Source of the DNA: Chloroflexia bacterium
GTDB lineage: Bacteria > Chloroflexota > Chloroflexia > QHBQ01 > JADMIH01
NCBI GenBank assembly: GCA_025927935.1
Contig: JAICKM010000081.1
Coordinates: 1 to 14,958, forward strand
Length of the DNA stretch: 14,958 nucleotides
Direction of reading: 5' to 3'
Shown: positions 8,409 through 14,284 of the stretch, piece by piece
Numbering within the stretch: the first letter of the stretch is position 1
How the letters are laid out: every line of letters begins with the position of its first letter
The notes under the pieces: model-generated
Seen by the model: only the letters and a program-made list of their open reading frames with translations
Database searches by the model: none
What the model was told of the DNA's origin: nothing
Position numbers and translations under genes: made by a program

Positions 8409-8599
8409 GGGCGATGTGCTAGATCAAATTAGGTTTAAAAGACTGAAGCAAGGACAACCTGCGTAAAAGCCTGTGCGGAGTTGGGCTGCGCAGCAGATCC
8501 GGGTCGGCCAGCAGGGCTTAGAACCCGGACGGACCGCTCCTTCCGCTGCATAATAACTCGTATTAGCCTTTTCAATTTACTTGATCTAGTACATCGCCC
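8409..8599. mobile_element. 191-bp MITE-like element, copy 1
   Basis: The element starts GGGCGATGTGCTAGATCAA and ends with the inverted match (reverse complement GGGCGATGTACTAGATCAA), so 18 of the first 19 bases pair. Looser similarity continues to about 35 bp. It encodes no supportable protein and is clearly less GC-rich than its neighbours. A copy in the same orientation, with only 3 differences, is at 10739-10929. The flanks are TAGTA (8404-8408) on the left and AAGTA (8600-8604) on the right, so this copy lacks a matching target duplication of its own. The family of the mobilising transposase is unknown. Confidence 0.85.
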
Positions 8600-8631
8600 A
8601 AGTAAGCTCCGAACCGGCCTGTTGCGTGACC

Positions 8632-8671
8632 GCGGGCGATCCCTCGCATTCAATGCCGGGGGATCGCCCGC
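8632..8671. terminator. Hairpin downstream of the GH3 gene
   Basis: GCGGGCGATCCC (8632-8643) and GGGATCGCCCGC (8660-8671) form a perfect 12-bp stem 11 bp after the minus-strand GH3 stop. No T-run follows on the minus strand, so it may terminate weakly or protect the mRNA 3' end. Confidence 0.5.
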
Positions 8672-8682
8672 TTTCGGAACCG

Positions 8683-10515
8683 CTAATAGCGCAGCCCATA
8701 CCCGAAGGGGAAGAGCGGATTCTCCGAGTCGTAGGGCACATCTGACTTCTGCTGGCGCACCGCTTCCATTGAGGAGGGCAGTTCGAACGGCAGCGTCCCC
8801 TCGGGAGCAACGCGGCCGAACACCACATCAAGCAGGGCGGCATCGCTGGCGCCAAAGTTTGCTAGCAGCGCGGCGCTCTTCTCCGCGATCTCCGGGATCA
8901 CCGCTGGTCGATCCAGGTAGATGTCGACGATTGTCGGCACCTGCTCCAGCACGCTCAGAATGCGCGTCAGCTCCGGCTCCTTGAAGTCGAGGTCGCCGAA
9001 GTGGAACGTGCGCGAAATCGTGAAGGGAGGAGCTTTGGGCGGCGCGAACGGCGCTTTCAGGCGCAGGATCGCCAGGTCTGCCGCGGCGGGCGTAGCCACC
9101 ACTTCGCCATAGGCGCCGGCAATCTCCAGCGCGATATTCTCGACGTACAGCTTGGGCCTGCCACTCAGCGGCAGCGTCGGGCCGTTGCCGCCAGGGGGGT
9201 TTTTCAGCAGCACGAACGATCTGCGCTGGGCCAACTCGCCCGCCGCCCGGAACCGCTCGTTGCCGACGATCCGCTCGGCGGCATCCGGATCGACGAAGGG
9301 CTGGTCGAACAGACCCAACCGGAACTTCTCGCGCAAGATGCGGCGCACCGATACGTCGAGCCGGCGCTGCGAGATCTGCCCACTCTTGACCAGTTCGATG
9401 ATCACGTCGGTGCAGGATTCGCCACCAAACTGGTCAACGCCGGCGTCAAGGATCTTTTTCGCCTTCTGGGGGATGCTCAGGTGCTCAACGCCCCAGCTGC
9501 GCGCCGGAAAGAACTCGCCCGAGACTTCTACGTCCGAGAGCAGTCCCCAGTCGGTACAGACGATGCCCTCAAAGCCGTATTTCTCGCGCAACAGGCCGGT
9601 GACGACCACTTTGTTGAAGCTGAAGCCGACCTCTTCCATGGGCAGACCCACCGGCATGCCATAGTATGGCATCACCTGGGAAACGCCTGCCGCGAAGGCG
9701 TCTTCGAAGGGCTTCAGGTGGTAGTCGAAGTTGTCGCCGGGATAGACCTGCTCGCGGCCCCAGGCGAAATGCGGGTCGTCGCCATCCTTCTGGGGACCAC
9801 CACCCGGAAAGTGCTTGACCATGCAGGAAACACTCTGCGGGCCAAGTTGCTCACCCTGGAAACCGCGAATGTAGGCGGCACCCATCGTGCCGGAGCGTTC
9901 GGCGTCTTCGCCAAATGTGCCATTGATGCGCGGCCAGCGCGGCTCCGTGGCCAGATCGACCTGCGGGTGGAGGGCCACGCGGATACCGACCGCTATGTAT
10001 TCCTGGCGCGCGATATCGCCAAACTCCTCCACCAGCGCGGGATCATTGATGGCCGCCAGGCCGGGCGTCTCGGGCCACTTCGAACACACCCCGGCCGTAA
10101 AGCTGGTCATCGGATTGTCGCCAAAATGGTGCCGCGGGTCGCTGGAAATGGTCACCGGGATGCCCAGGCGCGTGTCCGCAGCCAGCGCCTGGAGCCGGTT
10201 GTACCACTCCGCCATCTGCCGGGGCTCCGCGCCCGCGAAGACGTTGAAGTGGTTGATCAACTTCCGGCGCACCAGCTCCGTTGTCGGTTCGCCCGCGAAG
10301 AAGCCGCCACCCTCGCTTAGCGTCCCGTCGGCGTTCATCCCGATGATCGTGTGAAACAGGAGACCGGCTTTCTCTTCCAGCGTCAACTGAGCCAGCAGGT
10401 CTTCGACGCGCTCCGCGATCGGGCGGCGGGGGTCCTCGTAGGGGTCCAGGCGTCCGTTCTTGTTCAGGTCGCGATACGCAAAACCATCTTCGGCATGGAG
10501 GGTTTGCACAGCCAT
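8683..10515 (-). CDS. Glycoside hydrolase family 3 protein (beta-glucosidase-like)
   Basis: This 610-residue GH3 enzyme is expected to release sugars from beta-linked oligosaccharides or glycosides. The N-terminal barrel contains KHFPGGG (234-240) and the nucleophile motif VCTDWG with Asp322. The C-terminal sandwich domain ends FPFGYGLRY, a usual end for short GH3 proteins without the fibronectin-like domain. Residues 16-27 (DLNKNGRLDPYE) match a 12-residue EF-hand calcium loop. No signal peptide is visible; the protein begins MAVQTLHAEDG. The ATG (10513-10515) has the SD GGGGGAGA close upstream on the minus strand. The gene lies between two MITE copies and appears lower in GC than its neighbours, which suggests acquisition. 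The exact substrate cannot be read from sequence. Confidence 0.92.
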   Translation of the reverse strand: MAVQTLHAEDGFAYRDLNKNGRLDPYEDPRRPIAERVEDLLAQLTLEEKAGLLFHTIIGMNADGTLSEGGGFFAGEPTTELVRRKLINHFNVFAGAEPRQMAEWYNRLQALAADTRLGIPVTISSDPRHHFGDNPMTSFTAGVCSKWPETPGLAAINDPALVEEFGDIARQEYIAVGIRVALHPQVDLATEPRWPRINGTFGEDAERSGTMGAAYIRGFQGEQLGPQSVSCMVKHFPGGGPQKDGDDPHFAWGREQVYPGDNFDYHLKPFEDAFAAGVSQVMPYYGMPVGLPMEEVGFSFNKVVVTGLLREKYGFEGIVCTDWGLLSDVEVSGEFFPARSWGVEHLSIPQKAKKILDAGVDQFGGESCTDVIIELVKSGQISQRRLDVSVRRILREKFRLGLFDQPFVDPDAAERIVGNERFRAAGELAQRRSFVLLKNPPGGNGPTLPLSGRPKLYVENIALEIAGAYGEVVATPAAADLAILRLKAPFAPPKAPPFTISRTFHFGDLDFKEPELTRILSVLEQVPTIVDIYLDRPAVIPEIAEKSAALLANFGASDAALLDVVFGRVAPEGTLPFELPSSMEAVRQQKSDVPYDSENPLFPFGYGLRY

Positions 10516-10548
10516 CTGCTTTTCTCCCCCTGTCGTAATTTCCGGTTG

Positions 10549-10738
10549 TCAACTGATTGCACACTTGTCGGTACGGATTGTGCCGGCACACGCGCCAGAC
10601 CCCATGCTAGGCCAGCCAACGCTGCGTCTGAGTAAGCTCGAATGTTGCCGCGCCGCGGATATCCTGCGCCGACGCGCCGACCAGCACCGCAAAGACACCG
10701 GCTTCGGCCACCCATGCTTGCGTCCGGTCGTCCAAGTA
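10549..10738 (-). pseudogene. Broken 3' end of a second GH3 gene (fibronectin-like tail)
   Basis: Read on the minus strand from 10738, the frame gives YLDDRTQAWVAEAG, then FAVLVGASAQDIR and ATFEL, and runs on to a TGA at 10549-10551. This resembles the C-terminal fibronectin III-like domain of longer GH3 beta-glucosidases (W-V-x-E-x-G, then V-L-V-G-x-S, then D-I-R). The recognisable part spans 10738 to about 10634. It begins exactly at the edge of MITE copy 2, and no GH3 sequence continues on the far side. It is a truncated remnant ahead of, and on the same strand as, the intact GH3 gene. It has no start of its own. Confidence 0.7.
10579..10590. promoter_or_regulatory. Palindrome TGTGCCGGCACA upstream of the GH3 gene
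   Basis: This perfect 12-bp palindrome lies about 65 bp upstream of the GH3 start. It could be an operator for a sugar-responsive regulator, but it also lies within the GH3 remnant reading frame. No regulator gene is adjacent. Confidence 0.25.
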
Positions 10739-10929
10739 GGGCGATGTGCTAGATCAAATTAGGTTTAAAAGGCTGAAGCAAGGACAACCTGCGTAAAAGC
10801 CTGTGCGGAGTTGGGCTGCGCAGCAGATCCGGGTCGGCCAGCAGGGCTCAGAACCCGGACGGACCGCTCCTTCCGCTGCATAATAACTCGTATTAGCCTT
10901 TTCAATTTACTTGATCTAGTACATTGCCC
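10739..10929. mobile_element. 191-bp MITE-like element, copy 2
   Basis: Same length, orientation and ends as copy 1, differing at three positions (10772, 10849 and 10925). The last change alters the right inverted repeat (CATTGCCC instead of CATCGCCC). The left flank is AAGTA (10734-10738) and the right flank TAGTT (10930-10934). The left flank matches the right flank of copy 1, and the right flank matches the left flank of copy 1 over TAGT. It cuts off the GH3 remnant on its left. Confidence 0.85.
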
Positions 10930-10953
10930 TAGTTCTGTTCTTCTCGGTGATAA

Positions 10954-10981
10954 TAAGCCGATACGCCCTGATGTCGGCTTA
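10954..10981 (-). terminator. plsY: Candidate terminator of plsY
   Basis: TAAGCCGA (10954-10961) pairs with TCGGCTTA (10974-10981). On the minus strand the stem is followed by TTATC. It lies 57 bp after the plsY stop. The stem is short, so confidence is moderate. Confidence 0.5.
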
Positions 10982-10987
10982 GCTTCC

Positions 10988-11017
10988 TTGCATGCGGGCG
11001 GGGCGCTGTGCTACAAT
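10988..11017 (+). promoter_or_regulatory. Candidate plus-strand promoter antisense to plsY
   Basis: TTGCAT (10988-10993), 18 bp and TACAAT (11012-11017) resemble a housekeeping promoter. It points into the 3' end of plsY, where no plus-strand gene is supported. It may be a leftover, an antisense RNA promoter or chance. Confidence 0.3.
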
Positions 11018-11037
11018 GCCCCAGCCTGGACCGCGGC

Positions 11038-11694
11038 CTAGTGCTGGCGCGGCTGGCCGGGCTTGAGGCTAAACTTGCGCTCGGTGCCTTTCAGCAACCG
11101 CTCGATGTTGTCGTGGTGCAGCACGACCACCAGCCCCCCGGCGGCCAGGGCATAGACGGCCAGCCAGGGCGACAGCCGTTGCAGGAAGACTAGCAGCACC
11201 ATCAGCAGGCTGCCCGCCGTGACGCCGAGGATCGAGCCGAGCGAGACATAGCGCGAGATGGCGATGATCGGGACGCCGATGAGCAGGCCGAACAGGGCCA
11301 CCCAGGGGTTGACCGCCACCATGGTGCCGATGGCCGTGGCGACGCCGCGTCCGCCGCCCCAGGTGCCGGTGAATAGGCGGATCCAGATTGACCAGACGTG
11401 TCCGAGAAGGGCGGCAACCGCAGTGCAGCCGATGGCGATGGCCTCGATATTGGGGTCATGCCAATCGATAAGCCGGGCGATCAGCACAGGGAGGGCGCCT
11501 TTGAGCGCGTCGAGGACAAAGACCAGCAGGGCCGCGCGCCGGCCAATGACCCGGCTCACGTTCGTCGCGCCCGTCTTGCCGCTGCCGTGCTGCCGCAAAT
11601 CGACCCCGTGGAGGGTGCCGATCACCATACCGCTTGGCAGGGCGCCAATGAGGTATGCCGCAAGAACCAGGATAGCGAGTACCCACACGTCCAT
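11038..11694 (-). CDS. plsY: Glycerol-3-phosphate acyltransferase PlsY
   Basis: This integral membrane enzyme transfers the acyl group from acyl-phosphate to glycerol-3-phosphate, the first committed step of phosphatidic acid synthesis in most bacteria. The 218 residues contain several hydrophobic helices. Motif 1 is GSGKTGATNVSR (37-48), motif 2 includes GGGRGVAT (113-120) and motif 3 is HDNIERLLKGTERK (194-207). Motifs 1 and 2 usually read GSGN and GGKGVAT, so Asn-to-Lys and Lys-to-Arg changes are present. AAAGGAG lies about 8 nt before the ATG on the minus strand. It is divergent from cdsA, with 98 bp between. The acyl-phosphate supplier PlsX is not in the window. Confidence 0.94.
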   Translation of the reverse strand: MDVWVLAILVLAAYLIGALPSGMVIGTLHGVDLRQHGSGKTGATNVSRVIGRRAALLVFVLDALKGALPVLIARLIDWHDPNIEAIAIGCTAVAALLGHVWSIWIRLFTGTWGGGRGVATAIGTMVAVNPWVALFGLLIGVPIIAISRYVSLGSILGVTAGSLLMVLLVFLQRLSPWLAVYALAAGGLVVVLHHDNIERLLKGTERKFSLKPGQPRQH

Positions 11695-11727
11695 GGTGCC
11701 GCTCCTTTCAGTTGTCCAAAGTTATCC

Positions 11728-11769
11728 GCCGGGTGGCATAAGTATACACCCGGCGCGGGCGGGCGGCAA
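11728..11769 (-). promoter_or_regulatory. plsY: plsY promoter overlapped by a perfect inverted repeat
   Basis: On the minus strand TTGCCG (11764-11769 in plus numbering), a 17-bp spacer and TATACT (11741-11746) form a plausible promoter. GCCGGGTG (11728-11735) and CACCCGGC (11747-11754) are perfect 8-bp arms that enclose the -10. This could be an operator acting on plsY, and perhaps on cdsA as well. Confidence 0.5.
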
Positions 11770-11792
11770 TAGCATCACAGGGACGTTATAGC

Positions 11793-12680
11793 ATGCGCAC
11801 ACGGGTCATTAGCGGCGCGGTCTTGCTGGCGCTGGCCGGGATTATCGCCTGGATCCGCGGGCCGCTGCTGGTGCTGGCCGTCTTCGTCTGCATCGGCATC
11901 ACCGCCTGGGAAATCTACAGCATGGCGCAGGCCGCGGGCCACCGGCCATGGCGCGGGGGCGGTATTGCGCTGGCGCTGATCCTGGCCGTGCCCGCGGCGC
12001 TGGTGGCGCTGGGGCCCTGGATCGAGGCGCTGCCGGGTGAGATCAATCCCGGCCAGATCTGGCTGGTGTGGACCGGCGCGCAACCCGATCTGCTGGAAGC
12101 GGCCACTGTGGTCCTCGCGGGCGCGGGCATGATCGCTACGCTGGTCTGGACGGGCGCGCGCCGGCTCCCGGCGGAGGCGCCGCCCGCCACGCCCTGGACT
12201 GATGCCGGGCTGACTCTAGGCGCGGCGCTCTACACCGGCGGCATCTTGAAGTACGGCATGCTGCTGAACCACCCGCCGGGTGAGGTGGGCTGGCTCTTGC
12301 TGGTGGTGCTGGGCACCGCCGCCGCCGACAGCGGGGCCTATTTCGCGGGCCGGGCCTTCGGCAAGCGCAAGATGATCCCGCACATCAGCCCGAACAAGAC
12401 GTGGGCCGGGTTCTGGGGCGGCATGGCCCTCTGTATCGTCGCCGTAGCCCTGTTCGCGGGGCCGATGGGCATCCCGCTCTGGCATGTGCCGCTGCTAGGC
12501 GCGGCCATCGACGTGAGCAGCGTAGCCGGCGACCTGAGTGAGTCGCTGCTCAAGCGCAGCTTCGGCGCCAAGGACAGCAGCCGGCTCATCCCCGGCCACG
12601 GCGGCCTGCTCGACCGGTTCGACAGCATCCTGTTTGTCTTGCCGGTCGTCTACGCGTATATCTATTTCTTCTATCGCTAG
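11793..12680 (+). CDS. cdsA: Phosphatidate cytidylyltransferase CdsA
   Basis: This membrane enzyme makes CDP-diacylglycerol from phosphatidic acid and CTP. The 295 residues contain about seven or eight hydrophobic segments. The family signature lies at residues 251-277: SLLKRSFGAKDSS, then PGHGGLLDRFD. The upstream conserved SPNKTWAG (199-206) and the DSGAYFAGRAFGK stretch (from 179) also match. The ATG at 11793 has AGGGA (11779-11783) at 9-nt spacing. It diverges from plsY and precedes a plsC-like gene, so successive steps of phospholipid synthesis are grouped here. The usual bacterial partners of cdsA (uppS, dxr) are not adjacent in this window. Confidence 0.95.
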   Translation: MRTRVISGAVLLALAGIIAWIRGPLLVLAVFVCIGITAWEIYSMAQAAGHRPWRGGGIALALILAVPAALVALGPWIEALPGEINPGQIWLVWTGAQPDLLEAATVVLAGAGMIATLVWTGARRLPAEAPPATPWTDAGLTLGAALYTGGILKYGMLLNHPPGEVGWLLLVVLGTAAADSGAYFAGRAFGKRKMIPHISPNKTWAGFWGGMALCIVAVALFAGPMGIPLWHVPLLGAAIDVSSVAGDLSESLLKRSFGAKDSSRLIPGHGGLLDRFDSILFVLPVVYAYIYFFYR

Positions 12681-12712
12681 TCACCCGCGCCCGTGATCCG
12701 GGTGGGGACGCA

Positions 12713-12735
12713 GGCCGGTTTCAACCCGGTCCCTA
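12713..12735. repeat. Dispersed palindromic repeat, copy 2 (degenerate)
   Basis: GGCCGGTTTCAACCCGGTCC followed by CTAC resembles the inverse of copy 1 at 1474-1498, with one arm altered (CCCGGTCC instead of CCGGCCCC). Confidence 0.6.
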
Positions 12736-12753
12736 CAACGCGATAGGGCGGCA

Positions 12754-12778
12754 GGGCCGGTTGCAAACCGGCCCCTAC
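12754..12778. repeat. Dispersed palindromic repeat, copy 3
   Basis: GGGCCGGTT (12754-12762) and AACCGGCCC (12766-12774) are perfect arms around GCA, followed by CCTAC. It is the reverse orientation of copy 1. It lies between cdsA and the plsC-like gene and could form a stable mRNA hairpin there. Confidence 0.7.
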
Positions 12779-12795
12779 AGATGTAATTATGGCGG

Positions 12796-12802
12796 GGAGG
12801 GG
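12796..12802 (+). promoter_or_regulatory. Ribosome-binding site that decides the plsC-like start
   Basis: GGAGGGG lies 7 nt before ATG 12810. The earlier in-frame ATG at 12789 has no such site and follows directly on the repeat, so 12810 is preferred. Confidence 0.65.
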
Positions 12803-12809
12803 CACGCAG

Positions 12810-13493
12810 ATGCCGGAGACGAAAGCAGACGCGCGGGCACAGGAAGGTTACCATTACAGCATGGGCTGGTATCGCTTCGGCATCGCCCTGTGGGGCACGC
12901 TGTTCCGGCGTTACTGCCGCTTGCGCGTGCTGGGCAAGGAAAACATTCCCAAGAGCGGGCCTGTAGTGATCACCGCGAACCACCTGAGCATGCTTGACCC
13001 GTTCCTGGTCGGCTACACGCTGGGCACGCCGCACCCCATCGCGTTCATGGGCAAGCAGGAGCTATTCGGCATCCCCATTGTAGGCTACGCCATCCGCCAG
13101 TGGGGCGCCTTCCCGGTGGACCGGGCGCGCAAGGACGCCCACGCGTTGCGCCTGGCCCTGGCCGTGCTCAAGGCAGGCGAGGTGCTGGGCATGTTCCCCG
13201 AAGGCACGCGCAGCACCAGCGGCGAACTCCAGGAGTTACGCACCGGCTCCCTGCGCCTGGCGATCCGCACGCACTCCCCGCTCATCCCGGTGGGCATCGC
13301 GGGCACCGACAAGTCGCTGCCCCGCGGCGGCAAGTTCCCCAAGCCGGCCAAGATCGCCATCAACTACGGCCCGCCGATGGACCTCAGCAGCGTGTACGAC
13401 CGCCGTCCCACCGAGGCCGAGATCGAGCATTGCTCCGAGGAACTCCGCATGGCTCTGGAACGGTTGCACCGGGAAGCCGAGGCGGCCTGGTAG
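12810..13493 (+). CDS. 1-acyl-glycerol-3-phosphate acyltransferase (PlsC-like)
   Basis: This 227-residue membrane-associated acyltransferase should convert lysophosphatidic acid to phosphatidic acid. The catalytic NHLSMLD (H-x4-D; His58, Asp63) is followed by GAFPVDR (99-105), FPEGTRS (129-135) and PVGIAG (160-165). These are the four blocks of the PlsC family. A hydrophobic stretch near residues 19-33 (WYRFGIALWGTLF) may anchor it in the membrane. It lies 129 bp after cdsA, separated by two palindromic repeats, and could be co-transcribed or separate. A longer form from 12789 adds seven residues. A true PlsC is likely from the neighbours, but the family also includes enzymes for other acceptors. 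Confidence 0.9.
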   Translation: MPETKADARAQEGYHYSMGWYRFGIALWGTLFRRYCRLRVLGKENIPKSGPVVITANHLSMLDPFLVGYTLGTPHPIAFMGKQELFGIPIVGYAIRQWGAFPVDRARKDAHALRLALAVLKAGEVLGMFPEGTRSTSGELQELRTGSLRLAIRTHSPLIPVGIAGTDKSLPRGGKFPKPAKIAINYGPPMDLSSVYDRRPTEAEIEHCSEELRMALERLHREAEAAW

Positions 13494-13533
13494 CCGGCGC
13501 CCCGTTAGGTCGCGTGCCTGTTTGGCTCACAAC

Positions 13534-13983
13534 TCAGGCCGGCACCGGGGTGCGCGCTTCCATTAGCATTTTGGCGCGCTGCAAATCCGCGGCAAGTCGT
13601 TTCTTCAATACCAGCACCAGGATGCGGGCGAGCACCTGCCAAATGGCTGCACCCTGGAACCGGCTCATCTGCGTCACCCGCGTGCCAGTCGCGGTGGGTG
13701 TAAAAGTGAAGCGGTCTAGCAAGGCCACCGGCCCGATCCTGGACTGGCCGGTGAATTGCTTGCCCGGTTCATATTGGATGATGGTGTACGTGGTCTCGAT
13801 TCGCCGGCCGAGCATCGTACCGGCCATCACATAGACCGTGCCTGCGCCGGGCACATCGGGCGCCAGGTTCCGCACTTCCTCGATGCCCTCCGCCCACTCG
13901 CGCAGATGCTCCATCTCGCTGAGATAGGCAAACACCGTGGCGATCGGTTGGGCCACCTCGACACTGATCCTGATTTCCGCCAT
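13534..13983 (-). CDS. SRPBCC family protein (polyketide cyclase/dehydrase-like)
   Basis: This 149-residue protein has the helix-grip pattern of the SRPBCC/START-like superfamily. It starts EIRISVEVAQPIATVFAYLSE, with a EHLREWAEGI helix (residues 25-34), strands through the middle and a long amphipathic C-terminal helix (about 113-143). This fold binds small hydrophobic ligands; no specific activity can be assigned. The start is clear: GGGAGGT lies 5 nt upstream of the ATG on the minus strand. It is convergent with the plsC-like gene, with a 40-bp gap. A role in lipid metabolism is possible only by proximity. Confidence 0.85.
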   Translation of the reverse strand: MAEIRISVEVAQPIATVFAYLSEMEHLREWAEGIEEVRNLAPDVPGAGTVYVMAGTMLGRRIETTYTIIQYEPGKQFTGQSRIGPVALLDRFTFTPTATGTRVTQMSRFQGAAIWQVLARILVLVLKKRLAADLQRAKMLMEARTPVPA

Positions 13984-14008
13984 TTGCTACCTCCCGGCTG
14001 GGGTAGGC

Positions 14009-14035
14009 GCCCGCCGGTCCCCTGCCCCGGCGGGC
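14009..14035. other. GC-rich hairpin upstream of the SRPBCC gene
   Basis: GCCCGCCGG (14009-14017) and CCGGCGGGC (14027-14035) form a perfect 9-bp stem. It lies within the 5' leader region of the minus-strand SRPBCC gene, 25 bp upstream of its start. Confidence 0.5.
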
Positions 14036-14094
14036 GGTCCCTTGCGTCCATGTCTGGTCGGATTGTACGCGGGGCGGGTGTCCAATTGCCAGCT

Positions 14095-14114
14095 TAGAAA
14101 GTGCTCACTTTCTA
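14095..14114. promoter_or_regulatory. Perfect 20-bp palindrome, candidate operator
   Basis: TAGAAAGTGCTCACTTTCTA is self-complementary except for its central CT. It lies in the spacer between the divergent SRPBCC and glycosyltransferase genes, where a shared regulator site would be expected. A second dyad CGGGCAC/GTGCCCG spans about 14149-14204. Nothing else supportable is seen in 13984-14284. Confidence 0.45.
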
Positions 14115-14274
14115 CTCTGTGGGGCCGGGGCACCGGTGTACTAACTTCGGGCACGTATTATGCACAGACACCGCTACTGTGCCCGGCCAACGCTCGGCGA
14201 AAGAATGGTTATTGGTTGTTCCCGGAACTGATCGCCCAATATGCGCCCACGCCCTGTCCTGGGTAGGGGACGGT

Positions 14275-14279
14275 AGGAG
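14275..14279 (+). promoter_or_regulatory. Ribosome-binding site fixing a GTG start
   Basis: AGGAG lies 5 nt before GTG 14285. It supports GTG as the glycosyltransferase start rather than the internal ATG at 14309, which would cut into the first beta strand. Confidence 0.7.
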
Positions 14280-14284
14280 ATTCT

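Noticed and set aside
8481..8984. Plus-strand frame starting inside MITE copy 1
   Set aside because: It spans the MITE and then runs antisense to the GH3 gene. The matching part in copy 2 ends elsewhere. No domain or ribosome-binding site was seen.
9001..10320. Long plus-strand open frame (439 codons) opposite the GH3 gene
   Set aside because: It is a shadow of a well-supported GH3 gene on the other strand; the translation has no recognisable domain and the frame reflects GC-rich third positions.
10524..10552. TTGACA on the minus strand upstream of GH3 as a promoter
   Set aside because: No acceptable -10 at 16-18 bp; the position that would hold it is the G-rich Shine-Dalgarno region.
8409..10929. 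Classical composite transposon
   Set aside because: Neither end encodes a transposase and no transposase lies between them. The flank pattern is better described as a MITE pair.
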